Source: Diabrotica undecimpunctata
Lineage: Eukaryota; Arthropoda; Insecta; Coleoptera; Chrysomelidae
Length of the DNA stretch: 64,000 bases
NCBI RefSeq assembly: GCF_040954645.1
Contig: NC_092804.1
Coordinates: forward strand, 41,445,753-41,509,752
Direction of reading: 5' to 3'
Positions within the stretch are counted from its first letter, which is position 1; each line of letters starts with the position of its first letter. The notes below the pieces were generated by a model, which did no database searches, was not told the DNA's origin, and saw only the letters and a program-made list of their open reading frames with translations. Below, one piece after another: positions 43,774 to 55,801 of this stretch. The translations under genes were made by a program, and so were the position numbers.

Positions 43774-45389
43774 TTCCTATTGTTGACGCAGTACATATTT
43801 CTTTGTCGATAACATGAATCATTTTTACATGATATTTATGTGGATGAAACCTTTTTTTTAATAATAATATGTTCTTGTTATGATACAACTTTAATTATTT
43901 GGTAAACCTATATTATACATCACAAGAAATTAAACAAAAATCATTAAACCGTGTTTGTTAATAAATTCACTGTAAAGTACCCAAGATAATATTATATTCT
44001 GTACAATTTTGAAAACTTGTTGAGAAGCGCTGATTGACACAATAGAGCAGTAAAATGTTAAACTTAAAGATGTTGTTATAGATATGTTCGCTTACTTGGT
44101 CCACTAGTAATAAAGTTATCAGAAGTAAATGGGAAACCGGTCTTCATACATGACGTTTACTTTAGCTTTTGAGGCGCAAGTATATACTATTCATTTTAAT
44201 AAAAAATATTGAGACACATACAACATTTAGTTTGTTTAATAAGATTATTAATATGAGACGCTTACAGAGATATAAAAACTGTTCTTTTAAAAAATGCAGA
44301 CACGAGATAGAATTTATCGTATCCATTTCTGAAACCGTCGATGTTTTCTTATTCCTCACTTAAATCCCTATTTTGTACGAAAAACGCACGTATCGATAGA
44401 ATTTATTATTTTCCACATCCTGTCTCTGTAAATTTAGTGTCAATCCATCTTGGTTTTCTACGCTCGAAGCGGATAGACAGTTTCAATATTTCCAAACCGT
44501 CCATACTCGTAATACCTGCCTGGATGATGTCAGGGCGAAAGCCATTTATCCTGTTTACGTTGCCGTTATCGCAAAAAGAACTAGGCAGTGGCTATTCATC
44601 CACATCGAGGGCAAAAGAGTGCGATTACGATCGTGATTGCTTGTCAATAGCGAGAGCATAGGTAGATTCTAAATAGAATGATGTGAAAGTATCAACTATC
44701 AGGTACCGTCATGGAATTTATCAAAGGGTTTAATCTGTGATTGTTATCTTTTACATTATGGTAAATATTTAACTAACTTTGAATTAGATTAAACAGAAAC
44801 TACATATACACTTCGGCTTCTGTCATAATTAGCTGATTAATTTTATACGATTGCCACATTGAAAGTTGATTGCTTTACTGTAGGCGACAGGTATGTTATG
44901 TATATATTTATTATTTTAGCCCTACTCTTAGATGGTATATGCTTAAACAAGTAGGATCACTAAATACGGAGGTTTTTAAAATATATTTTTCTCAAAAGAC
45001 AAAGTAAGCTTATAATAAAATAATTATCAAACCATACAAAACGGTCCAAATAAGTATTAAATGAATTTTTAGATCCCAAAAAAGAAGATACCTTAGAATA
45101 CATTAAAGTGAGGACAAAACAACGGAAAAAGATTGAGAATGACAACAAAAGATCGAATATTTTTCATATCGTAATATTTTCTATTAAAGATTTGAAGAAA
45201 TCTTAGCGAAGAATATATACCTTGTGCAACACTAAACAGTGAATTTGAGTTCAAACAAGCCCAATCCCTTATGTTTTTCTACCATAAATAACTTCGTTTT
45301 CCTAGTCCTGCCATACCTTCTATTTCTTTTTAATAATTAACTTCAAAATCTTGAAACCAAAGTATCATGTAAATTTTTCTATTAATTCC
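43774..45389. other. Long stretch without recognised gene
   Basis: No coding similarity found. Several 60-100-codon open frames at 44.1-45.1 kb on both strands overlap each other and show no motif. 44360-44660 is less AT-rich. Confidence 0.4.
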
Positions 45390-45566
45390 AATATTTTGAG
45401 GTCCTGTTTAGCTAGTCTGTTAGATTCTTTAGTTATTTATACTGATGTCTCAAAGTCTACTGTTAGTGCTGGATGTGCTTTTTACATCCCATCAAACAAT
45501 GCAGAAAAAACGTTGTCGATTAAATCCTAATTTTTCAATCTTTAGTGCTGAAGCTGTAGCTGTCAT
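45390..45566 (+). pseudogene. RNase H remnant of an I/Jockey-type LINE
   Basis: The plus strand reads DSLVIYTDVSKSTVSAGCAF and, after a frameshift, SIFSAEAVAVIL. These are the first two motifs of LINE RNase H (TD.SK and AE). The reading stops sharply near 45567, where the Jockey-like leader appears to begin, so it may be the insertion target. Confidence 0.5.
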
Positions 45567-46295
45567 CCTGGTGCCTTAGTCGTGGACTAATACGCACCCG
45601 GATGCGCATCGCCCCGCCGTTGAACATCTTTATATTTTTCTATTGGCCGAGAGATCTGAAAATGCCATATAAATATTAATATACTTATAAATATGCGACT
45701 TTTTCATCTCTCGGATCATTTATTTGCCTCTTTCGTCCGTTCGCCGAAGTGAGTACATAGTGTACAGTGTTTTAGTGTTTTAGTGCTTTTAGGTTTTTAG
45801 GTGTCCTATAGCAAAGAGTCAGACGGCTGTCTTAGACAAAGCCATAGCTCTGACCGCTTGGAAGCCGCCAAGAATCAGCATAACCGTTGAAAACTGTATC
45901 GAAAAGTATAACCTGGTGAAATCAACCACGTGGTCGCCACGTGGCCGCATTTGGAGGCAAAGAAGGTAAGTGCTGTGTTTTCTGTTGGTTATTGGCATTT
46001 TGTACTCTCTGACGGAGATTCTGCTGGTCACAGTGTAGGCATAGTGGGTGGTCCAGTAAGAAGCCACCCACGTAGGCCGTTGCTGGGGCTATCAGCTTCC
46101 GTCAGAGTCTGTGAACGTGCGGTGCCGGCAGAAATCTGCACTTGTCCAATACATATACATAATACGTATCTACGAGGGACCGCTAGCCTAAATTTTAGAT
46201 AAGTATATAGGGCATTCCTGCCATCTTGTACATTGCACCAGGTACAAGAAAACAAGGAGTCATCTGGGTATAATACCTAGCCATCCACGTCTAAA

Positions 46296-47885
46296 ATGCC
46301 GAGGTCGACCCGTTCCAACAGGTTTAATAAAGTCATCCCTGCCAAACCGTCCGACCCTGGTCAACACTCTAAAGACATGCCTAACATTGACAACTATGAT
46401 TTTCCTCCGCTACCTTCACACAGAACAACCGTCTCACAGCTTGTAATCACACCAACCAACCCTACCACTCCACCTATTACTACCTCTTTTCCACCTACTT
46501 TACACATCCCAGATACTACACAATCCTCGATCACCAACAACTTGTCTGATACTTTTATGTCGGACATATTATCCACTCTGCCCATAGAGCAAATTGACCG
46601 GCTGATCTCTCAACTTCAGCTGACCCGGTCATCTGCTATCCTAAACCCACCCACTGCTCCTATCACCACTCTAGCCACTCAACCGCAACACAATTTCACC
46701 ACACATTCTAATGTCACTCAACCAATATCCACCCATACCGCTCAATCGACAATCACCCAAACTCCACAAATAATAAACACAGTCAACCCACAACCAACAA
46801 ATATCCGCAATTCACAATTAACACACACACCCATCAACCCACCATCCACACAAAACACACACTTAACATACGCTAACGCCACCACCACTCCCAGACCTGC
46901 ATCCTAGGCCACCACCTCCACACAACCAAAATCATTCAATTACACCATATCCAACATCCCTCGAGAGAAATCAAATCAAAGAGATTTCTTTCGAATCATC
47001 AACACCAGAGAGATTTTACTCAATCAAATCTCGACTGTTAAAGTCCTACACACCCAAATCGCCCACCTAACAACCATCCACCCGGTTAACCACGTCGAGT
47101 TACAACGAAAACTCCATGATGCGCTGGGCGATCCTAAAGTCCTCGTCACACCCAAGTATATTCCAACACCACGCAATCCCACCCGCTCATCCAAACCCAC
47201 CTACATGGTCGTCGTCAAGGGGGTCGAAAGAGACTACTCTGACGACGATCTAACCAAAGCCTTTACCGAAATGGATATCCCCGTAGTTCGACTATGGCGG
47301 ATTATATCCAAGTCCAATCTCCCCACCACGTTTGTTAAGCTAGTCACATCGAGTGAATTGAAATACACGGAGATGCTGACCAGAGGAATCTTCATGGACG
47401 GCCTCCGACTCCACGTAGAACTTCCATTTAATTCAAATCCCGTGCCTCCCATCCCAAAATACTGCGGCAGGTGCAGCCAGAACGGGCATACCATCACGGA
47501 GTGCCCGCAAAAGCAGTACCGCTGCTCGACCTGTGGCCAGGACCACAAATCCACGGCCTGCCCCACTCCACAAACTCCTAAATGTCCCAACTGTGGCGGA
47601 GACCATGCGGCCTACTCGGTCAAATGTCCCCACCGAAGAGAAACTCCTAAGACTCCACAAGAAACCCAGCCAATCTCCATCGAGAAGCGAGACCCTCCAT
47701 ACGAGCTGACTTCTGATATGAAGACAGTTATGGAGTTCACCTCACTTATCCTAATTAACCTTCTCCCTGACCGACGTCAACTAATCCTTGACATCACCAA
47801 CCACTTCACTACTTTGATGTTTGGGCACAAGAATACTCTTGTCGCTCATAGCAACAAAGCTTCCATCATCTTCCTGCCCCTCTAA
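46296..47885 (+). pseudogene. Jockey-like LINE ORF1 with three zinc knuckles and one stop
   Basis: A single reading frame of about 530 codons is broken only by TAG at 46905-46907. Residues 1-200 are Pro/Thr/Asn-rich and low in complexity. After the stop the frame continues through TYMVVVKGVERDYSDDDLTK, the domain preceding the knuckles in insect Gag-like proteins. Three Cys-His knuckles follow: CGRCSQNGHTITEC (about 47463), CSTCGQDHKSTAC and CPNCGGDHAAYSVKC (to about 47625). Normally it would bind element RNA. One substitution separates it from an open frame, so decay is recent, or readthrough or reinitiation at the internal Met (47205) is possible. Its TAA (47883-47885) meets the ORF2 remnant directly. 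Confidence 0.85.
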
Positions 47886-49560
47886 TGGACAGTACAATAG
47901 GTGCTGTGAGCTGGGAACTCTTCCAAACATACTTGTCAAATAACACTCTAGAGTTAGGCAACTTAATGTACCCAGATGATATCGACCGAGGTATCACGGT
48001 AATTACTAACCTGATAAATCAAGCAGCTGATTTGTCAGTCCCAAATAGGGTTATTAACCCTAATAAACCTCCTCTACCTCAGTTTATCATCGATAAAATT
48101 AAGCAAAAGAGACGTCTCCTCCGTCAGTTCCAACGTACCCCGCAATCCCCTTGTCAAAACAGAGTATAACCGGCTGTCTGCGGCGATCAAACTTCAGGTC
48201 AACAATCTGCAGTCCAGACAATGGGCTGCAGCGACCTCCAGTCTTGATTACCGTGACAGCGGTAGATTCTGGCATAAATTCAAATGCCTAACCAAACAAA
48301 AAATTAGTAATCACCTTGTGGTGAACAATCATATTATCAACTCAAACCAACAGAAAGCAGAAGCTTTCAAAACTCACTTACAAAATACCTTAGTCTCCCC
48401 AGACGATACGAGATTTGATCATGCCTTCTGTGCTCTCGCAGTGAGAGACATAACACGACTACTCAGAAACCCCTTTCGACCCTCAGGCACCCCATGAACA
48501 TCCAATCATGGCGCCTGTGGATCACCAAACCTACAAACATTTCTGCCAAATCGGCAAATCAAACGCACCGGGGCCTGACAAGATTGCCAGGAACTGTGTG
48601 CGTCACCTCCCGCTGAGCGTCACTCTGTCCCTGACGAACATAGTCAATGCCACTCTTAAACTTTGCTACTTCCCAAAATATTGGAAAGTAGGATATACAA
48701 CTATGCTTTTGAAAAAAGGCAAGCCGCGTACCGACCCACACTCTTATAGGCCGATATCTCTCCTTAACGTCCTGGCGAAAGTCTTCGAGAGAACCCTTAA
48801 AGAAAGACTCGTAGACTTCACCACAGAACACAATATCATCCCACCTTACCAATTCGGCTTTAGAGAAGGGTACTCAACCAAAACGGCATTGACAGAAATC
48901 GTCACACACCTTACACAAAGTCTGAACGACGGCAAAATGTCACTAGGTATCTTCCTCGATGTTCAAAAAGCCTTTGACCAAGTCTGGCATGTGGGACTGG
49001 TCAAGAAACTAGTGTGCATCGGGCTACCAACTCCATTCGTCAGACTTATTCACTCATATGTCTCTCAACGGCAAATCACAGTCAAGGAGCGTGATCGATT
49101 CTCTACATCCTTCACTCCCACAGCGGGAGTTCCTCAGGGTTCCGTGTTGGCACCAATACTCTACACAATTTACAACAGCGGCTTCCCTAACCCTAGATAT
49201 ACCAATACAACCACTCTACTATACGCAGACGATACAGCACTCCTCACAACAACACCACACATCGACTCTACACTTAGGTTCGCTCAAAATCATCTGCTCC
49301 TTGTCTTTCTTTCTTTTTTTCATCTGCTTTCCTCTCTGAGCAGGAGTTATACAATTCGCACCATCCGGGGCCAAAACCTCAGAGCCCAAAGCATCCTCAA
49401 AACTACCTGCTCATCCCTCGGCAATGTATTCAGAAGAAAACCTAAACCCAAACTCCCATTCCTACCCGCTATTCTGCTGGAACTCGCCAGCAACGAGCTC
49501 CCTGACGAATACACTGACATACATGAGGCAACTCCCCTCTTTTACCGTCGCTTATTATAA
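47886..49560 (+). pseudogene. Jockey-like LINE ORF2: linker and reverse transcriptase, endonuclease absent
   Basis: Right after the ORF1 stop one reads SWELFQTYLSNNTLELGNLM and IKQKRRLLRQFQ, the linker that normally follows the endonuclease. The whole ~220-residue endonuclease is therefore missing at the junction. After a shift near 48150 comes RFWHKFKCLTKQK. A 350-codon frame (48508-49560) carries SNAPGPDKIARN, SYRPISLLNVLAKVFERTLK, GIFLDVQKAFDQVWHVGLVK, GVPQGSVLAPILY and LLYADDTALL with both Asp. Near 49300 it jumps to RSYTIRTIRGQNLRAQ and the extreme C terminus, skipping the thumb. It cannot be autonomous. Confidence 0.8.
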
Positions 49561-50130
49561 TACCGAAAGTTCACGAACTGACACCGACGGGGGGGATCGG
49601 TTTTCTGTGGTTTTCCGATCCCATTGCACAACGATACCCCGTCGATTTTTCGAGGTACCAGTCCACAGCTGCCCACACGCGTCGCGATATTCATACAATA
49701 ATTTAATAGATTTTGTTAATTAATAAACATATAAAATTTTCATATATTTACTAATTTTGTTTTAGACCAAAAAATTCTGAAAGGAACCGTTCACTTGTAT
49801 CCCTTTCGCCCCCGATTGTCCAGGACTAGTGAGAGCAGCAACAACCACCAACAAACACTACGCAGCATACCAGTGGACGCATAAAAAATCCAGTGCCATA
49901 CACCCAATACCAAGGAAAACACGTCCTGAAGAGGCAAAAGCCTAAAACAGGACAGCGAAGCCATCCAAAACAAGAAAAACATCCAAAAACACACACGACC
50001 AACACAATGAATCTCTCGGATCAGTCTAGTCTCGGCTCCCAAATAGGGTCCCTGCACCCTGGGAGTCCGATGTCGGGACGCTGCTCCAGTTCTACGAACA
50101 GTTTAGACTACGTGTAAACCTCCTAAACCG

Positions 50131-50663
50131 AGTTTCATTTATTTCCTGTGTAAGAAATACCTAAGATGGAAGATACGCAGAGGGTACTTCGAATATAATG
50201 GTCGAAGGCCTACTGTAAGGCACCGTGGGAGTGTATAAGTGGCCATATTTTGACAAGCCCTTACATCGCATATGGTGATATAGCAATGTATGAAGCATTA
50301 ATCTTCCGCCGGTAACGTGAATTCTTGTAACATAGTTGGTAACGTCGGTCTACGACACCGACTTTTTTAATAATGAATATCTTAGGTTGTGATTTTCTGT
50401 TAATATTTTGATGTGACTAAATATTTAATATAACTATATTTAAATAACAATATAGTAAAAAATTATCAATATTTATTTATTTTCGAGAAAAAAATGCACA
50501 TTAAAAAAATTGGCTTTTTTTAGGTATAATTAACATAATTGACAAACAATTTACAAAAACATATCAAGTTTTTAAATACAAAATATCAAAAAACATAAAG
50601 ACGAGGGTTAAAATGTCACAAAAAAAATAAGATTATTCAACAAATGTCCAACATAAACTGAAA
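50131..50663. other. Gap between the Jockey-like element and piggyBac fragment
   Basis: No gene recognised. The sequence turns AT-rich after about 50380. Confidence 0.4.
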
Positions 50664-51540
50664 CTATTGTCCATTTGCTTCCTCATTTTCTTCTACACTG
50701 CACACAACGCAAAATTTGGTTAAATGTTCCAAACACATATATTTGCCACACTGCCTACAAAGAAACTGAGTTTTTCGGTGGTTTTTCTTACTACTACAGA
50801 ACGTACATTTTTCATACACATTATTCTGGATAGTTTGATTTCTTGTCCGCATGCCACAAATTTCCACTAACCTCATATGATTTATCCTTGGAATATTTTG
50901 GTCTAGGGCTCGTCTGCGAATATGTTCGTTAATAAGTTGAAAAACTAAGTCTTCCAAAAACTTTCGTCTAGGAATGCGTGTGTCTGTATTTGATTTGTAT
51001 TTAATGTAGAAATTTGTCCCAGCGACAATCAAACAACTGTAAAAAATGACCATTAGCCAGCGACGGGTTGCTCTAGCACAATTATATGCCCTGCAGAGTT
51101 TGTCCACGACATTCACGCCTCCTTTAGTCGTATTATAATCTATGATTATTTCTGGTTTACCTGTTGCATTATCAATGTTGTCGTCGTAATACATAGTAGA
51201 TAACAATAAAACATTTTTAATTTTTAGGGGTACATACGATACAAGGGTACACTTCTCTTGAAATGCGAAAATACTGTTTTTTTCCTGCCTTTCTTGTGTT
51301 GGTACTAGAGGAATTTGAGGTTTATTCTTTCTTAACATTCCTTCCTGTTACCCAAATCTGTTCACACAGACGAGGTATAAGTGACATATTTGACGTATCA
51401 AAAAAATATTTTCCTGCTGGCTGTCTACCAACATATACTTCCGTCTTGGACGTATACTATATCTCAGCGTCTGCTAAAGCATATATTTTCATACTGTAAC
51501 GATTTGGTTTATTCGGTATGTAAACCCTTAATGAACATTT
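50664..51540 (-). pseudogene. piggyBac-like transposase, C-terminal half
   Basis: The minus strand begins near 51540 with LRVYIPNKPNRYSMKIYALA and EVYVGRQPAGKYFFD. After a shift near 51300 an open frame of 224 codons (51338-50664) follows: TLVSYVPLKIKNVLLLSTMY, KPEIIIDYNTTKGGVNVVDK, RRWLMVIFYSCLIVAGTNFY, RRKFLEDL. It ends with a cysteine-rich terminus (CTFCSSKKNHRKTQFLCRQC, then CLEHLTKFC). KGGVN carries Asn where piggyBac has an essential Asp (KGGVD), while the second Asp of the pair is kept. The N-terminal half is absent. It is better preserved than, and clearly distinct from, the copy at 33.3-35.5 kb. Confidence 0.85.
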
Positions 51541-52084
51541 GAAGTAAACGAAATATTAGTACGATTACTAATTATTCAAGATAGCCATGTAACGAATTTG
51601 CAACAATTTTATATCTGATTCCCATGAAACTTTAGAAGACGAGGATCTTTGCGAGGTCAACCCTGTGCACCAAGTGCCACCCAGACCACCGTTGTTATGA
51701 TATTTGTTTTTGGCGACCCCAAAAACCCCCAGGTAATAAGTTGCCCAATGAATTTTGTATCGAATTTCCATAAAAATTTTCTTCGAAATAAACTGGAATA
51801 TGTATTTTCCTTATTATGCAATATTGCAATTTTCATTTCGACAGCATCACTTTAGTTCACAAAATTTCTTAACGGTCTTAAGAATCGTATGCAACAAGTT
51901 TCATTGGGATTCGTCCAACTACAAAAGATAGGCTGGTTTTGGGCCTTTTACTTCTTCATTTCTTCGCCTATTATAAATCTCGTCTGATGTGCAGTGAGAA
52001 ATTTTGGATTGAATGTGGCACACACGAGTCAACCACTTTCTGGTTCGCGTGTAATCACATGACAATCTTCTTCAATCGTAAGTC
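51541..52084. other. Gap
   Basis: No recognised feature; 51600-51780 is less AT-rich but has no motif. Confidence 0.4.
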
Positions 52085-53561
52085 TCACACGCAAGACTGA
52101 CGTTAATACTTAAACCGGGCAGGGATCCCGAGATTGCCAACTCATACAGGCCGATCTGCCTTCTAGACAGCCTGGGGAAATTTTATGAAAATCTTATTAA
52201 AAATCGCCTAGAAAACGAATTACAGATAAATGGAAGTATATCTGACAAACAGTACGGATTCAGGAAATCTAGATCATCCATCGATGCGGTAAAAGAAATA
52301 GTTGACACTGTAAAAAGGACGAGGAAGAAATGGGCCGCCCTCGTGATGTTTGATGTGAGAAACGCTTTCAACTCAGCCAACTGTGGTCACATTATCACCT
52401 CACTGGAAAAAGCAAACGTGTCAGATTATTTGATCAATATAATTAAGGACTACCTCAATCAAAGGTATGTCCAAGTGGCAAAACCTAAAGACCAAAGCTA
52501 TTGCATACGCAGACGATTTAGCTCTACTCATTCAGTGTAACAATAACTTGGAGTTAAAAATGTTAGTCAACAGAAGCTGTAGAAAAGTCAAAAGATGGAT
52601 GGTAAAACAAGATCTAGAGTTGGCAACAGAAAAAACAGAAATTCTGATCTTGAAAGGCCCTAGAGCCCGCCCAAACCTGGCTTTTGTAGTAGGTAGTACA
52701 AGTATAGAGATTACGTACTGTGCTTAATATCTCGGCATCCAACTAGACACAGGTCTAAGATTTACAAAGCACTTGATGAAAGTAGTCCAAAGAGCAGAAT
52801 AGAGAACCGCGGCATTATTAAAAATTATGCCAAATATCGGCGGTCCAAGTGCCCTCAAAAGAAGAATGTACCTTCAGATTGTGCATTCTACCCTCTTATA
52901 CGGCGCTCCCGTATGGTACGAAGCCTTGAGAATGGCTAAGTATAAAGAACTGCTTGCAAAGGCATAAAGGAAGCCTCTACTAAAGGTAGCAAGCGCATAC
53001 CGGACTATTTCTACGATTGCCCTACAGGTCATAACAGGTACGCTCCCCATTCACCTCCTAGCTAAAGAAAGAGACACTTTATATAACAGAGAAAACGGTC
53101 ATTTATCGGAAATACAATCCGAAGTAAGATCACATATGCTTCAAATATGGCAAAATGAATGGGAGGCACAAACGGAGAAGGCACAATGGACCAAAATGTT
53201 AATCCCTGATGTGGTAACTTGGTCTAAATGTAGGTTCAGAAGGTTAAATTATTTTTTTACACAATTTCTCACCGGCCATGGCTCCTTTAGGTCGTACACG
53301 TATAGAATAAAGAAGACAACAAATGATTTGTGTATAGATTGTGGCGTCATAGACGACGCAGAACACTGCATTTTTGCTTGCACTACTTTCCAAAGAGAAC
53401 GGAATAATCTAATATCAAGGCTAGGAGCGATAACGCCCAACAATCTGATACAGAAAGAGACGCAAAACAAAGAATCCTACGATGTTACTATCGACATAAT
53501 TACGCAAATTATAAAGAAAAAGGAGACGCTAGAAAGAGCAAGACAGGAACAGGGTGGTTGA
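52085..53561 (+). pseudogene. R1-like LINE ORF2, reverse transcriptase with palm deletion
   Basis: Readable in order: EIANSYRPICLLDSLGKFYE, SISDKQYGFRKSRSSIDAVK, AALVMFDVRNAFNSANCGHI and YLINIIKDYLNQRYVQV. The reading then jumps near 52480 to KAIAYADDLALLIQCNN, losing about 50-60 residues with the GVPQGSVLGP motif. It goes on with KTEILILKG, YLGIQLDTGLRFTKHLMKVV, LLYGAPVWYEAL and SAYRTISTIALQVITGTLPI. The 141-codon end LTQ/LTGHGSFRSYTYRIK and CIDCGVIDDAEHCIFAC has the CCHC-type motif of the R1 group. Stops at several sites. No RNase H, as expected for R1. Confidence 0.8.
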
Positions 53562-54090
53562 GGTAACAAATTACATAATACGCTGTCATGAGTTCTTTAC
53601 AGCTCGGCTGCACGACGGAATGGACGGCACCTTTACAGCCAGATCTGTAATTATATTACGTACGTAGTTTACACGACCTCATGCCTCTTTTAATTCACAT
53701 TCCTTCCTTGTCAGGCTGAACACACCTGCACTTTTTATGAACCCATATTTTGTTTCCCCACAATACCGTCTCTGCATATCATTTTAAGTGGTTCTTATCG
53801 TTGTTAGGTAAGAACCCTTTTACAATTTTCTCCCAAATTTTCAGACTGCACAAGGCATCTCAATGGTTCGTTCACCGATTGAACTAGTCCGGGGGTGCCT
53901 TGTCCGAAGAAGGGGTGTTTTTTTTTAGTTGGTAGGCGACTGGTCAGGGGTGCATGTGGCGCATATAATCCATACTTTGGATGCTATGTCCTAGCATGTG
54001 CTTCTTTCCGGATCGAATCCAACAGTACTAGGGACATCTTCCCTAGTCGGTTTAGAACCTTTCCACCTTAGTCCAAAAAAAAAAAAAAAA
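52085..54090 (+). mobile_element. 5'-truncated R1-like LINE with poly(A)
   Basis: The copy comprises an ORF2 remnant (52085-53561), a ~510-base 3' untranslated region and a 16-base A run at 54075-54090. The start near 52085 is inside the reverse transcriptase, a typical 5' truncation. I found no clear target duplication and no sign of 28S rDNA nearby, so this is not an R1 at its usual rDNA site. Confidence 0.7.
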
Positions 54091-55276
54091 TCTTACACGT
54101 TAGATATTTTACAGTATTGTTGGGGATAGAATTATTACTTTATCCTGCTTGCGCTCTGGGCATATATTCAGCTCCAAAGAAATTTTGCATCAATTGAATA
54201 CCAATTGAATGACTTTGCGTCATTTTTAGCAATAAGCTTGAAAATAAGATGCGACATACTTGAAGAAGACAATGTAAGCAACAGAAAAATTTTAAGTATT
54301 GAACCATTTTCGTTAATAATTGTAACAGGAACTTGAACGGTCACCTATTCCGCTCGTATACGACAGATTTCGCTATAAAATTTTGTCGAGAAGTTATGAG
54401 CGAAGGTAGATTACTATTGTGACATACCTCGTATACTTATTGTAAAAACTCTCAAGCTTAATAAATATCAGTAATTTAATTTATTTTTTAATATCCCAAA
54501 ATACATTTTAAAAAAGTATCTACGCACAGCTAAGCTTACAACACTATTCAAATCAGGTATATAATTTTCACCAAAAACCGGATAAAATGTCGATAAACCA
54601 ATATCACCCGCATTTTGAATACAAAGAGAAATTAAACTGATTAAACAATACAGCGTTTGGGCAGAGAGTCACCGCCAGATAAAAAAACTGATAAACGTCT
54701 ATGGCTAAAGGCAAATTGCTCGCTGTCTATGTAGCAACCTTTGTGTTTCGTTTACAATAGAACGATATAATAGGCAGATAAAAATTCCTGCAGACCATCT
54801 CAATACAAAAAGCTGAAAAAGTGCAGGAGCTTTTATGATAACGATGTTTTATTTGTTGTGTTCTTTTGAACTTCGATTTTAAGAAAAATGGAAAAATATG
54901 ACAATGAGCAAGAAAATTTGTCAGAGAAACCTTGAGAATATTATGCTTTCTAGTTCAAAAAGGTAAAGAAGGATTGTTTCTTTTAAACAAATAAGAGATT
55001 GTGTAGAAACAACAATATGTAAGTGGCTTATTTTTTGCTAAGTATTTCGTAATATATAAACTTAGAGTATGAGAACAAAAATAAGAAAGCAGAATCCGTC
55101 CAAGTACACAAGAAATATTTTGTTAGAAGAACAATATACAGGATGTTTAATAATACTTCGTAATATAAAAGCTGAAAGCATTAGAGGAAGAGAGAAAAAA
55201 AAACAGTATCCATATTTAAAAAATATATTATCAAATACAGTTTTTTGGCAACATCTTTACTTTATATATTCTCTAG

Positions 55277-55338
<62 letters not shown>

Positions 55339-55367
55339 ATGCCAAATAATATCGCTATACAGTATAC
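54091..55367. other. AT-rich gap
   Basis: Contains a (TA)n array at 55280-55335; otherwise nothing recognised. Confidence 0.4.
55280..55335. repeat. (TA)n microsatellite, about 56 bp
   Basis: Uninterrupted TA array. Confidence 0.93.
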
Positions 55368-55470
55368 AGGGTGTTTCAAAAAGATATGTCATAAATTAAA
55401 TCACGCATTCTGTTGACAAAAATAAATTGATTGAATCCAACTTACCGTACTACAAAAGTGTACACAAAAA
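55367..55470 (+). repeat. Single mariner-type terminal repeat end
   Basis: TATACAGGGTGTTTCAAAAA at about 55363-55382 is the common outer end of mariner-type insect elements: TA, then CAGGGTGTTTC. No inverted partner was found to the right, so it is one end of a truncated copy. Confidence 0.4.
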
Positions 55471-55801
55471 AAGTTACAGCCCTTTGAAGTTACAAAATAA
55501 AAATTGTTTTTTAGGATTATCTCCTAAACTATTTGACATTTTGTAATTAAAATGGACTCGTTACTTTCTTGTTCTGAAAGCACTTTTCATACAAAAGAAA
55601 CAAAAAAATCTAAGCGCACAGAAAAATTTTAATGAGGGAGGTTTACAGCCATAAATCCCCCAAACTTTTGAGTAAGTTCAAATTAAATGAATTTTGTGGC
55701 ATCATTAGTTTAACACATTATTTTAAAAACTTTTTTGCCTCTTATCACTTTTTCGAAAAACCAGTTAAAACACCACGTTTCGAAAAACTACGTGAAAACA
55801 A

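Larger units (their letters stand above)
45567..50130 (+). mobile_element. Jockey-like LINE, internally deleted (limits approximate)
   Basis: From left to right: a ~730-bp leader, ORF1 with one stop, and ORF2 lacking the endonuclease and most of the C-terminal half. A 3' region follows to roughly 50.1 kb. The left limit is taken where the RNase H reading breaks; the right limit is uncertain, and no poly(A) or target duplication was found. Coding parts are noticeably richer in C and poorer in T than the neighbouring elements. Confidence 0.65.

Noticed and set aside
44162..45148. Overlapping short frames that could be a host gene
   Set aside because: They overlap on both strands, have no motif, and show no convincing splice or start context.
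46394..46585. Minus-strand Val/Gly-rich frame in the Jockey-like ORF1
   Set aside because: Antisense of the Pro/Thr/Asn-rich ORF1 start.
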